This document shows positions 43,776 through 52,326 of a stretch of 64,000 nt of DNA, one piece after another (within the stretch, counting starts at the first letter, position 1; each line of letters opens with the position of its first letter). Source of the DNA: HGM11788 sp964654945 (GTDB lineage Bacteria; Bacillota; Clostridia; Lachnospirales; CAG-274); the NCBI GenBank assembly GCA_964654945.1, contig CAZZLN010000003.1, positions 24,627-88,626 of the forward strand. Reading direction: 5' to 3'. The translations under genes were made by a program, and so were the position numbers. The notes under the pieces were generated by a model that did not search any database, had not been told where the DNA came from, and saw only the letters and a program-made list of their open reading frames with translations.

Positions 43776-44612
43776 ATGCTTAAATTTAAAAAAGTATTTG
43801 CTGTATTGTGCAGTATGCTTATTTTTAACATCACGTGTACATATGCGGAAGAAAATAATATATTGGTAAAATTAGACGGAAATTATGTTGAGTTTGAAAC
43901 CGTTAAGCCTGTTATAAAGGATAGCAGAACTCTTATACCTTTAAGAGGACTGTTTGAAAATATGGGATATACAATAGATTGGGAGCCTAATTTAAAGGCT
44001 GCAATACTTTCAAAAAGCGGAAACACAATATCCATAAGAAGTAATAAAAAATATATAACCGTAAACAACATTCAAACAAAAATTGATGTGCCTGCTCAAA
44101 TTATAAATGGCTCAATGATGATTCCTTTAAGAGCTGTAGCTGATGCAACAGGCTCACAGGTAAATTGGGATTCAGCCACAAAAACCGCTGAAATTATTAC
44201 AAGTGACAGAATAAGCTATATTGTTGATATTAATGATTATACAAAGGCATATAATGAGCTTATTAAGCCATTGGAAATACTTGACAGTGTTGCAGCCGGT
44301 CTTAATTCCTTAAACAGTAATAAAAGTGAAGAAAATATTGAAAATGTGATTTCACAGCTTCAGAATGCAAAAAGCGTTATAACATCTGTAAAAGACGATG
44401 TTTCAAAGCTTGAACCTAATGAGAATTTTAAGGATATGCACAATCTTTCACTTGAAGCTATGGATAAGCAGCTGGAGCTTTGTGATGTTCTTATTTTAGC
44501 TGTTTCAGATAAAATTGATTATGCAAAGGCAAAGGTAGAAATAGAGGAATTATTAAGTGAAGCAAAAAATTTAAACAGCCAAATGGATAAAATTAGTTTT
44601 GATTTTGACTAA
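43776..44612 (+). CDS. Exported stalk-domain protein (copper amine oxidase N-terminal domain-like)
   Basis: Predicted secreted protein with a signal peptide ending near CTYAEE. Residues about 25-145 are a stalk domain of the copper-amine-oxidase-N type, with the two hallmark turns RTLIPLRGLFENMGYTIDW and SMMIPLRAVADATGSQVNW. The C-terminal half is helical and coiled-coil-like, with no motif I know. The start at 43776 follows AAAGGAG; the GTG at 43767 is part of that site. Such domains are common in Clostridial surface proteins and do not indicate copper oxidation. Function unknown. Confidence 0.75.
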   Translation: MLKFKKVFAVLCSMLIFNITCTYAEENNILVKLDGNYVEFETVKPVIKDSRTLIPLRGLFENMGYTIDWEPNLKAAILSKSGNTISIRSNKKYITVNNIQTKIDVPAQIINGSMMIPLRAVADATGSQVNWDSATKTAEIITSDRISYIVDINDYTKAYNELIKPLEILDSVAAGLNSLNSNKSEENIENVISQLQNAKSVITSVKDDVSKLEPNENFKDMHNLSLEAMDKQLELCDVLILAVSDKIDYAKAKVEIEELLSEAKNLNSQMDKISFDFD

Positions 44613-44630
44613 GCTACGGAGGAGCAGTAT

Positions 44631-45599
44631 ATGAGTAATGATAAAAAATGTCCAAAGGGCGGAAAGGGAATAGGAGGACAGGCTGTTATCGAGGGTGTAA
44701 TGATGAGGGGTAAAAGCCTTTATGCCCTTGCGGTCAGAAAGCCTGATAAATCAATTGAGGTGGAAAAAACACCTGTTAAAACTCCTGAGCAAAGACCGTC
44801 AATTTATAAGCTGCCTATTATAAGAGGTGTTATTGCTTTTGTAGACAGTCTTGTTATGGGAATGAAGGTTACTAAAAGGTCTGCAGAATTAGCCGGACTT
44901 GAAGATATTGAATATGATGAAGAAAGTAAGTTTGAAAAATGGCTTGAAGAAAAATTCGGTGATAAGCTTGCAGATTATATGATTTATTTTAGCGTGTTTA
45001 TTTCAATTATACTTTGTGTAGGTATATTTATGGTATTGCCTACTGCAATAAGCAAGTTTTTAAATGGCTTTATAGGAAGTCATACAGAGGTACTTGGCGT
45101 TTTAGAGGGTATTGTCAGAATATTTATTTTTATAATTTATCTTTTTTTAATTTCAATGATGAAAGATGTTAAAAGAGTGCTTATGTATCATGGTGCAGAG
45201 CATAAAACAATAAATACCTTTGAAAAAGGTCTTGAGCTGACAGTTGAAAATGTAAGAAAAAACACAAGATTACATAAAAGATGCGGCACAAGCTTTCTTG
45301 TTATTGTAATGATTGTCAGTATGATTTTTTTTCTTTTTGTAAAGACCGATACATTATGGCTTAGAATTGTTACGAGAATTATTTTTGTTCCGTTTATTGC
45401 AGGTGTGTCCTATGAATTTATAAGATACGCAGGCAGTCATGACAATATTCTTGTAAACATTATAAGTGCACCAGGAATTTTAATGCAGTATATAACAACT
45501 AAAGAGCCTAAGGATGAAATGCTTGAAGTAGCAATTGCATCACTAAAGGCAGTTTTGGAGGTTGAGCCTGAGAATGAAAGTCCTAAAGGATGTTCTTGA
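44631..45599 (+). CDS. DUF1385 membrane protein, YqhQ-like
   Basis: Membrane protein of the YqhQ family with unknown biochemical role. N-terminal GIGGQAVIEGVMMRG and MYHGAEHKTINTFE are the family signatures; three or four transmembrane helices lie between about 100 and 270. Length 322 aa. It precedes prmC and prfA, an order widely conserved in Clostridia. The 3' end overlaps the start of prmC by 26 bp. Confidence 0.9.
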   Translation: MSNDKKCPKGGKGIGGQAVIEGVMMRGKSLYALAVRKPDKSIEVEKTPVKTPEQRPSIYKLPIIRGVIAFVDSLVMGMKVTKRSAELAGLEDIEYDEESKFEKWLEEKFGDKLADYMIYFSVFISIILCVGIFMVLPTAISKFLNGFIGSHTEVLGVLEGIVRIFIFIIYLFLISMMKDVKRVLMYHGAEHKTINTFEKGLELTVENVRKNTRLHKRCGTSFLVIVMIVSMIFFLFVKTDTLWLRIVTRIIFVPFIAGVSYEFIRYAGSHDNILVNIISAPGILMQYITTKEPKDEMLEVAIASLKAVLEVEPENESPKGCS

Positions 45600-46455
45600 T
45601 GAATTAAAGTTTAAATTCAAAAATAGAGGTATAGACACATTTTCCCTTGATGCTCAGCTGATTATTATGGAAGCTGTAAATATTTCAAGGGCTAAGCTGC
45701 TGACTTATCCTGAAATGGAGATTTCTAAAAAAGAGTATAATAAAATTTTAGCTATGGCACAGCAGAGATTAAATTATATGCCTATGCAGTATATTCTTGG
45801 TCGCTGTGAATTTATGGGATTGGAATTTTGTGTAAATGAGCATACTCTTATACCAAGAGGAGATACGGAAATACTTGTAGAACAGGCAATAGCCACTATT
45901 AATGATAGTGGCTTTAATTTTGGAGATAAGCAAAATAATTCTAAATTTCAAACAGACAGATGTTCTGTTTTGGATATAGGAACAGGCTCAGGTGCAATAG
46001 CTGTCAGCATTGCAAAATACACTAATGCAAATGTAACAGCTGTTGATATTTCCGATGGTGCAATTGAAATGGCAGCTAAAAATGCAAGAAATAATAATGT
46101 AACTGTAAATTTTATAAAAAGTGACCTCTTTGAAAATATTGAGGGAAGTTTTGATATAATTGTTTCAAATCCCCCTTATATAGAAAGTGATGTAATTGAA
46201 ACATTAGAGCCTCAGGTAAGGTGTTATGAGCCTCGTTTAGCTCTTGATGGTGGAGAAGATGGATTGTTTTTTTATAAAAAAATTGTACAAAATTGCCATA
46301 ATTATATTAATATTGGCGGTTATATAATGTTTGAAATTGGCTATAATCAGGGAAAAGCTTTAACACAAATATTAGAAAATGCTGATTTTTGCAATATTGA
46401 GGTTAAAAAGGACCTTGCAGGTTTAGATAGACTTGTAATTGGGCAAAAAATATGA
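45574..46455 (+). CDS. prmC: Peptide chain release factor N5-glutamine methyltransferase
   Basis: Methylates the glutamine of the GGQ loop in release factors. SAM-binding motif VLDIGTGSGAIAVSIAK, catalytic NPPY (IIVSNPPYIESD) and an N-terminal helical domain (residues 1-75) are present. The start at 45574 lies 12 bases after GGAGG; the TTG at 45562 is too close. It is next to its substrate gene prfA. Length 293 aa is normal. Confidence 0.95.
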   Translation: MKVLKDVLDELKFKFKNRGIDTFSLDAQLIIMEAVNISRAKLLTYPEMEISKKEYNKILAMAQQRLNYMPMQYILGRCEFMGLEFCVNEHTLIPRGDTEILVEQAIATINDSGFNFGDKQNNSKFQTDRCSVLDIGTGSGAIAVSIAKYTNANVTAVDISDGAIEMAAKNARNNNVTVNFIKSDLFENIEGSFDIIVSNPPYIESDVIETLEPQVRCYEPRLALDGGEDGLFFYKKIVQNCHNYINIGGYIMFEIGYNQGKALTQILENADFCNIEVKKDLAGLDRLVIGQKI

Positions 46456-46489
46456 TACAATCATTTAGTATGGATTGGAGGATTTAATA

Positions 46490-47563
46490 ATGTTTGACAG
46501 AATTGCTGATATAGAAAAAAAATATACAGAGCTTTCAGACAAGATTAATGACCCTGACATTATTGCTGATAATGCACAGTGGCGTAAGCTTATGAAAGAA
46601 CACAGTGATTTATCTCCTATAGTTGAAAAATATAAGGAATACAAACAGACTAAGGAAGCAATTTCAGAAGCTAAGGAAATTCTTTATGAGGAAACTGATG
46701 AAGAAATGAGAGCCTTGGCTAAGGAAGAATTAACCGAAAACACAGCACAGATTGAAAAAATAGAAGAACAGCTTAAAATTCTTATGCTGCCAAAGGATCC
46801 TAACGATGATAAAAACGTTATTGTTGAAATAAGAGGCGGTGCAGGTGGTGACGAGGCAAACATATTTGCAGGTGACCTTTACAGAATGTATTCAAGATAT
46901 GCGGAAAGCCGTCATTGGAAAACTGAAATTATAAGTGCTAACGAATCAGAGGCGGGAGGCTTCAGAGAAATTTCATTTATGATAAACGGGCAGGGTGCTT
47001 ACTCACGTTTAAAATACGAAAGCGGCGTTCACAGAGTTCAGAGAATACCGACTACTGAATCCGGCGGAAGAATTCATACATCTACAGTTACAGTTGCTGT
47101 ATTGCCTGAGGTTGAAGCAGTTGATGTTAAGCTTGATATGAATGATTGCAGATTTGATGTTTTCAGAGCATCAGGCAATGGAGGACAGTGTGTAAATACT
47201 ACTGATTCGGCAGTAAGACTTACTCATATGCCAACAGGTATTGTTATTTCATGTCAGGATGAAAAAAGTCAGATTAAAAACAAGGAAAAAGCTCTTAAAG
47301 TGCTTATGAGTAAGCTTTATGATCTGGAACAGGAAAAACAGCACGCTGAAATATCAGCTGAGAGAAAATCTCAGATAGGCAGAGGCAACAGAAATGAAAG
47401 AATAAGAACCTATAATTACCCTCAGGGCAGAGTTACAGACCATAGAATAGGTCTTACTCTTCATAAGCTTGATGCAATAGTAAACGGTGATTTAGATGAA
47501 ATAATGGATACATTAATTACCACTGAGCAGGCTGAAAAATTAAAAGCAGACTCAGTGGATTAA
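46490..47563 (+). CDS. prfA: Peptide chain release factor 1
   Basis: Recognises UAA and UAG stop codons and triggers peptide release. The catalytic GGQ lies in RASGNGGQCVNTTDSAVR; note Cys after GGQ, where Val or His is more usual. The codon-recognition region with PTTESGGRIHTS (PxT-like) is typical of RF1. The start at 46490 follows GGAGG, while the TTG at 46475 is within that site. Length 357 aa is normal. Confidence 0.96.
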   Translation: MFDRIADIEKKYTELSDKINDPDIIADNAQWRKLMKEHSDLSPIVEKYKEYKQTKEAISEAKEILYEETDEEMRALAKEELTENTAQIEKIEEQLKILMLPKDPNDDKNVIVEIRGGAGGDEANIFAGDLYRMYSRYAESRHWKTEIISANESEAGGFREISFMINGQGAYSRLKYESGVHRVQRIPTTESGGRIHTSTVTVAVLPEVEAVDVKLDMNDCRFDVFRASGNGGQCVNTTDSAVRLTHMPTGIVISCQDEKSQIKNKEKALKVLMSKLYDLEQEKQHAEISAERKSQIGRGNRNERIRTYNYPQGRVTDHRIGLTLHKLDAIVNGDLDEIMDTLITTEQAEKLKADSVD

Positions 47564-47601
47564 TATAAATATAATACTAAAAACAGAAAGGAAGATTAAA
47601 A

Positions 47602-50049
47602 ATGATAAATAAGGAAACCTTTAAGGCTCAATTAATAGCCAATGTTAAGACTTTATCAAGAAAGACTATTGAAACTGCAACTAAAGAACAGCTCTATGAG
47701 GCTCTTGTGTTTACTATAAGAGATTACGTAACAGACAAGTGGCTTAAAACTCATGACACATATGACAAAAAGGGCGTAAAGATTGTATGCTATATGTCTA
47801 TGGAATTTTTAATGGGAAGATTTTTAGGTAATGCTATTCTTAATATGACAATGAATGAAGAAGTTAAGGAAGTGTTATCAGAGCTTAATATTGATTATAA
47901 TATGCTTGAGGAAGTTGAAAGAGATCCCGGTCTTGGAAATGGCGGACTTGGCAGACTTGCAGCTTGTTTCCTTGATTCTTTATCAACTCTTGAATTACCT
48001 GCTTATGGCTGCGGTATCAGGTATCACTATGGTCTTTTTGAGCAAAAAATCGAAAATGGTTATCAGATTGAAATTCCGGATAACTGGCTTCAGGACGGTG
48101 ATATGTGGGGTGTTAAAAGACCTGAATACGCAGTTGAAGTTAATTTTGGCGGTAATGTAAAAGCTGTAAAGAAAGAAAATGGCGAATATAAGTTTGTTCA
48201 GGAAAACTGCCAGACTGTAGTTGCTATTCCTTATGACTACCCTGTAGTAGGCTATGATAACAATACAGTAAATACTTTAAGATTATGGGACGCTGAAGCA
48301 AAGAATAAGTTTGACTTAAAGAGCTTTAATGAGGGTAATTATCATAAGGCTGTTGAAGAAGAAAATCTTGCCAAGACACTTACTGAAGTGCTTTATCCTG
48401 CCGATGAACATTATGCAGGTAAGGAATTAAGACTTCGTCAGCAATATTTCTTCGTTTCTGCTTCTATACAGAGAACAATAAATAAATATAAGAAAAAATT
48501 TGGCAATGATTTATCTAAATTCCATGAAAAGTATGCTTATCAGCTTAATGACACTCATCCATCAATTGCAGTTGCAGAGCTTATGAGAATACTTATTGAC
48601 GAAGAAGATATGTCATGGGATAAGGCTTGGGAAATCACAAAGAAAACTTGTGCATACACAAATCATACAATTATGGCAGAAGCACTTGAAAAGTGGCCTA
48701 TTGAGCTTTTCTCAAGACTTTTGCCTCGTATATATATGATTGTTGAAGAAATCAACAGAAGATTTTGTGAATTTCTTATTAATAAATTTGGCAACAATGC
48801 TGAAAAAATCAGAAAAATGGCAATTATTGCAGATGGTCAGATTAAGATGGCTTGGCTTGCAATTGTAGGAAGCCACTCTGTAAATGGTGTTGCTGCTCTT
48901 CACACAGAAATATTAAAAAAACAGGAATTAAAGGATTTCTATGAAATCTATCCGGAAAAGTTTAATAACAAAACTAATGGTATCACTCAGAGAAGATGGC
49001 TTGGTCATGCTAATCCAAAGTTAGCTGATTTAATTTCATCTAAGATTGGTGATGGCTGGTATAAAGATTTATCACAGCTTTCAAAGCTTAAAGCTTTAGC
49101 TAAGGATAAGACTTTCCAAAATCAGTTTATGGATATTAAACGTCAAAATAAGGCAGAACTTGCTGATTATTTTAAGGCTACAATGGGTATCGAAATCAAT
49201 CCTGATTCTATTTATGATATTCAGGTTAAGAGATTACATGAATATAAAAGACAGCTTCTTAACATTCTCCATGTTATGAGCCTTTACAACAAGTTAAAGG
49301 TTAATCCGGGTCTTGATATTGTACCTAGAACATTTATATTCGGTGCAAGATCAGCAGCAGGCTACAGGAGAGCAAAACTTATTATCAAGCTTATTAATTC
49401 TGTTTCAAACCTTGTTAATAATGATGAAACTATTGAAGGAAAAATTAAGGTTATTTTTGCAGAAAACTACAGAGTTTCTCTTGCAGAAAAGCTTATTCCT
49501 GCTGCCGATGTTTCTGAACAGATTTCTACTGCAAGCAAGGAAGCTTCAGGTACAGGCAATATGAAATTTATGCTTAACGGTGCTTTAACAATAGGTACTC
49601 TTGATGGTGCTAATGTGGAAATTAAAGAAGAAGTTGGAGATGACAATATCTTTATATTCGGTATGAAGGCTGATGAGGTTATTGCTGAATATGGAAAGAA
49701 TGACTATAATCCTTGGGATATTTACAATATGAACTCTGATGTAAGAGCCGTTATGAATATGCTTATTAACGGTACTCTTGATGAAAATACCGAACTTTTC
49801 AGAGAACTTTATGATTCACTCTTAAATGGCTGTAATGGCAACAGAGCTGACGAGTATTTTGTTCTTAAAGATTTTGCTTCTTATGCCAAAGCTCAGGCTA
49901 AGGTTGACGAAGCATATAGAAATAAGGAAAAGTGGGCTGAAATGGCTATTATGAATACTGCTTGCAGCGGTAAGTTCTCATCTGACAGAACTATTAAAGA
50001 ATATGCAAGTGAAATTTGGGATTTAAAGCCTTGTCATATTGAAATGTAA
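47602..50049 (+). CDS. glgP: Glycogen/alpha-glucan phosphorylase
   Basis: PLP-dependent GT35 enzyme releasing glucose 1-phosphate from alpha-1,4-glucans in the cytoplasm. The pyridoxal site is EASGTGNMKFMLNGALTIGT, with the PLP lysine in NMKF. Other marks: ERDPGLGNGGLGRLAACFLD, YQLNDTHPSIAVAELMR and VKRLHEYKRQLLN. At 815 aa it is full length. GAAAGGAAGA lies upstream. It stands alone, not with other glycogen genes, followed by strong terminators. Confidence 0.95.
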   Translation: MINKETFKAQLIANVKTLSRKTIETATKEQLYEALVFTIRDYVTDKWLKTHDTYDKKGVKIVCYMSMEFLMGRFLGNAILNMTMNEEVKEVLSELNIDYNMLEEVERDPGLGNGGLGRLAACFLDSLSTLELPAYGCGIRYHYGLFEQKIENGYQIEIPDNWLQDGDMWGVKRPEYAVEVNFGGNVKAVKKENGEYKFVQENCQTVVAIPYDYPVVGYDNNTVNTLRLWDAEAKNKFDLKSFNEGNYHKAVEEENLAKTLTEVLYPADEHYAGKELRLRQQYFFVSASIQRTINKYKKKFGNDLSKFHEKYAYQLNDTHPSIAVAELMRILIDEEDMSWDKAWEITKKTCAYTNHTIMAEALEKWPIELFSRLLPRIYMIVEEINRRFCEFLINKFGNNAEKIRKMAIIADGQIKMAWLAIVGSHSVNGVAALHTEILKKQELKDFYEIYPEKFNNKTNGITQRRWLGHANPKLADLISSKIGDGWYKDLSQLSKLKALAKDKTFQNQFMDIKRQNKAELADYFKATMGIEINPDSIYDIQVKRLHEYKRQLLNILHVMSLYNKLKVNPGLDIVPRTFIFGARSAAGYRRAKLIIKLINSVSNLVNNDETIEGKIKVIFAENYRVSLAEKLIPAADVSEQISTASKEASGTGNMKFMLNGALTIGTLDGANVEIKEEVGDDNIFIFGMKADEVIAEYGKNDYNPWDIYNMNSDVRAVMNMLINGTLDENTELFRELYDSLLNGCNGNRADEYFVLKDFASYAKAQAKVDEAYRNKEKWAEMAIMNTACSGKFSSDRTIKEYASEIWDLKPCHIEM

Positions 50050-50066
50050 TATTATTGACTATATTA

Positions 50067-50097
50067 AAAGTGGGTTGTTAATGCAATCCACTTTTTT
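50067..50097 (+). terminator. Terminator after glgP
   Basis: Stem AAAGTGGGTTG / CAATCCACTTT with a 6-base loop, then TTTTTAAT. Confidence 0.85.
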
Positions 50098-50107
50098 AAT
50101 AAAAAAT

Positions 50108-50132
50108 AACCTGTGTAATGACCACAGGTTAT
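50108..50132 (-). terminator. Terminator of the downstream rubrerythrin (minus strand)
   Basis: Stem AACCTGTG / CACAGGTT with a 7-base loop; on the minus strand it ends in TTATTTTTTATT. Confidence 0.8.
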
Positions 50133-50142
50133 AAAAATAATA

Positions 50143-50682
50143 TTAATAATTTTCAGCTCTAAGCTCAAAATAACTCTGTTGATGAGCACATACAGGACAT
50201 ACCTCTGGAGCATCAGGTCCGATATGTATATGACCACAGTTGCTGCATTCCCATATTTTATCCCCATCTCTTGAAAATACTAAATCACCCTCAATATTAG
50301 CAAGAAGCTTTCTATAGCGTTGTTCATGTTCTTTTTCAATTGCAGCTACATCTTCAAATAATTTAGCAATATAATCGAAGCCTTCTTCTCTTGCTGTCTT
50401 TGCAAATTCAGCATACATATCTGTCCATTCGTAATTTTCACCTTCAGCAGCAATTTTAAGGTTATCAGCTGTAGATCCAATACCGTCATGTAAAAGCTTA
50501 TACCATATTTTTGCGTGTTCCTTTTCATTTAAAGCAGTTGCCTCAAAAAGCTTTCCAATTTGTACATAGCCATCTTTCTTTGCCTTAGAAGCAAAATAAA
50601 GATATTTTGTGTGTGCCTGAGATTCACCTGCAAAAGCTGTCATAAGATTAGCTTCAGTTTTAGTACCTTTTAAATTTGACAT
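50143..50682 (-). CDS. Rubrerythrin
   Basis: Classic order: ferritin-like diiron domain first (NLMTAFAGESQAHTKYLYF, ALNEKEHAKIW, AAIEKEHEQRYRK), then a C-terminal rubredoxin (CSNCGHIHIG, CPVCAHQQSYF). At 179 aa it is a normal peroxidase-type rubrerythrin. AGGAGA precedes the start. Its promoter region carries a PerR-like palindrome identical over 17 bases to that of the reverse rubrerythrin, so the two are probably co-regulated by peroxide. Confidence 0.93.
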   Translation of the reverse strand: MSNLKGTKTEANLMTAFAGESQAHTKYLYFASKAKKDGYVQIGKLFEATALNEKEHAKIWYKLLHDGIGSTADNLKIAAEGENYEWTDMYAEFAKTAREEGFDYIAKLFEDVAAIEKEHEQRYRKLLANIEGDLVFSRDGDKIWECSNCGHIHIGPDAPEVCPVCAHQQSYFELRAENY

Positions 50683-50701
50683 AAAAAATCTCCTTTCTAA
50701 A

Positions 50702-50720
50702 TAATAATTATTATTAATTA
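50702..50720 (-). promoter_or_regulatory. PerR-box-like operator upstream of rubrerythrin
   Basis: TAATAAT-T-ATTATTA (50702-50716) matches 12 of 14 fixed positions of TTATAATNATTATAA. The 17-mer at 50704-50720 is identical to 23010-23026. Confidence 0.6.
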
Positions 50721-50755
50721 GATTATATCATTTGTGCTTTAGAAAGTCAAGTATA

Positions 50756-51565
50756 TTATTTTATATTTACTCTGATTTTTATTTCATAATCATTTTCATT
50801 TTTGCTTATAGCATAACTTGTTTCCATTCCCGCATCTTTAATAATGGCAATAGCTTGTTTAATGCTGTTGTTAAAAAGCCTTATATCCTTTAGCTTTGAA
50901 CGAAATTTTAAATGATTTAATTCAGCAGAATTTTTTATTTTCTGCTGACGAATTGTGTTTTCAACAAGCTCATCTGCCCCTTCGTCACTGAGATTATATT
51001 CTGCAATTTTTTTGATTACATTTTTTTTGGTAATATCATCTTCTATTTTTAATATAGACAATGCCTGATTTTTTGAAATATTATTTTCAAGTATTGCTTT
51101 TTTAACATCAGAGCTAATATCTATAAGTTTTGACACATCGTTAATATAATCAATATTTTTATTGATTATATGTGAAATTTCTTCAGTATTGTATTTAAAA
51201 CCATATTTCAAAATTCTTATTCCTTCTGCTTCCTCAATGTAATTAAGATTTTGTCTTTGCAGATTTTCCGCTATTGAAATTGCTGCCGCCTCTCGGTCAT
51301 TTGCATATATTATTATAGCCGGAATTGTGTCAAGACCTGCCATTTTAGTTGCCTTTAATCTTCTTTCACCGCTTACCAGCTCATATATTTTGTTGTTTAT
51401 ATATCTTACGCATATAGGCTGAAGTACGCCATATTGTTTTATTGAATTTGCAAGCTCCTCTAAATTGTGTCTGTCATAATTACGTCTTGGCTGATATGGA
51501 TTAGGCAAAATTTTTTTAACCGGTAAAAATATAATTTCGTTTTCTGAATAAGAAAAGCTGTTCAT
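50756..51565 (-). CDS. ParB/Noc-family DNA-binding CTPase-like protein
   Basis: ParB-type clamp protein. N-terminal domain: KKILPNPYQPRRNYD, YGVLQPICVR, and the CTP-binding motifs GERRLKA and ENLQRQNLNYIEEA. A helix-turn-helix DNA-binding domain covers residues about 110-200, and a C-terminal dimerisation region follows. There is no ParA/Soj neighbour, which favours Noc (nucleoid occlusion) or a paralogue over the parABS protein. However, I see no clear N-terminal amphipathic membrane-targeting helix of the classical Noc type. Start follows AGGAGTGG. Length 269 aa. Confidence 0.8.
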   Translation of the reverse strand: MNSFSYSENEIIFLPVKKILPNPYQPRRNYDRHNLEELANSIKQYGVLQPICVRYINNKIYELVSGERRLKATKMAGLDTIPAIIIYANDREAAAISIAENLQRQNLNYIEEAEGIRILKYGFKYNTEEISHIINKNIDYINDVSKLIDISSDVKKAILENNISKNQALSILKIEDDITKKNVIKKIAEYNLSDEGADELVENTIRQQKIKNSAELNHLKFRSKLKDIRLFNNSIKQAIAIIKDAGMETSYAISKNENDYEIKIRVNIK

Positions 51566-51730
51566 AAAACCACTCCTTTTGTATTTACAATAATTATACC
51601 ATTTTTACCAAAAATTACCATAATACTTCTTTGACAAAATATTATCTTATTATACAAATATTTTATTCACTGTATTTTGTTATGCTGCATATATTAAATA
51701 AAGTATATGAATTTTAAAAGGGGCAATATT

Positions 51731-52147
51731 ATGTATCCTAATAAATATGTTTCAAAATTTATAAAATATGCTATAGCAGATGAACTGAATGTAAGCAGAT
51801 TTTACAAGGATTTAAGTGAAAGAGCAACAGATATTGAAGATAAAAAAATTTTAAGAGAGATGGGTATTGATGAAATAAAGCACAGTAAAATGCTAAGAGA
51901 GCTTTATAATGAAATTAACAATGCTTCTTCGGATATAGCTGAAGATGAAACCGAATTAGAAAATAATGATAATATTCTTACTTCATTGGCAAATGCAATT
52001 CAGAGAGAAACCGATACAGTTGAAAAATACAGAACTCTGCTTTTTGCCTTTGAAAAGCCTGAATATAAAAATATGATTACAGAAATAATTATTGATGAAC
52101 AAAATCATAGTGCAAAGCTGAATTATCTGTATTCTAAAAACAGATAA
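51731..52147 (+). CDS. Ferritin-like diiron protein (rubrerythrin-type four-helix domain only)
   Basis: Short four-helix protein with repeated Glu..ExxH pattern: DELNVSRFYKDLSE, MGIDEIKHSKML, QRETDTVEKYR and IIDEQNHSAKLNYL. The ligands fit a diiron ferritin-like site, but there is no rubredoxin domain, so electron delivery would need a partner. The start at 51731 follows AAAAGGGG. At 138 aa it is complete. Together with three rubrerythrins it forms the oxidative-defence theme of the window. Confidence 0.75.
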   Translation: MYPNKYVSKFIKYAIADELNVSRFYKDLSERATDIEDKKILREMGIDEIKHSKMLRELYNEINNASSDIAEDETELENNDNILTSLANAIQRETDTVEKYRTLLFAFEKPEYKNMITEIIIDEQNHSAKLNYLYSKNR

Positions 52148-52253
52148 GAAGAATTGGTTATAAATAGAAAATAAAAAATAATCAGGGTTGCCCTATACTG
52201 TGTTTCGGTCAACAGACGTGATTTGATAAAAATAAAAATTAAAAGTGGCATAG

Positions 52254-52326
52254 GCAAATGATATGTACCCTGCTTGCCGAATATTCTGCAAAGAGGTTAC
52301 ATATCATATCTGCCTTTATTTTAGTA
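52254..52326. terminator. Large bidirectional hairpin between convergent genes
   Basis: A long imperfect inverted repeat: GGCA..ATGATATGTA pairs with TACATATCATAT..GCC across about 25 bases of loop. The plus strand ends in TTTATTTTA, at the stop of the convergent minus-strand gene. Confidence 0.65.
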
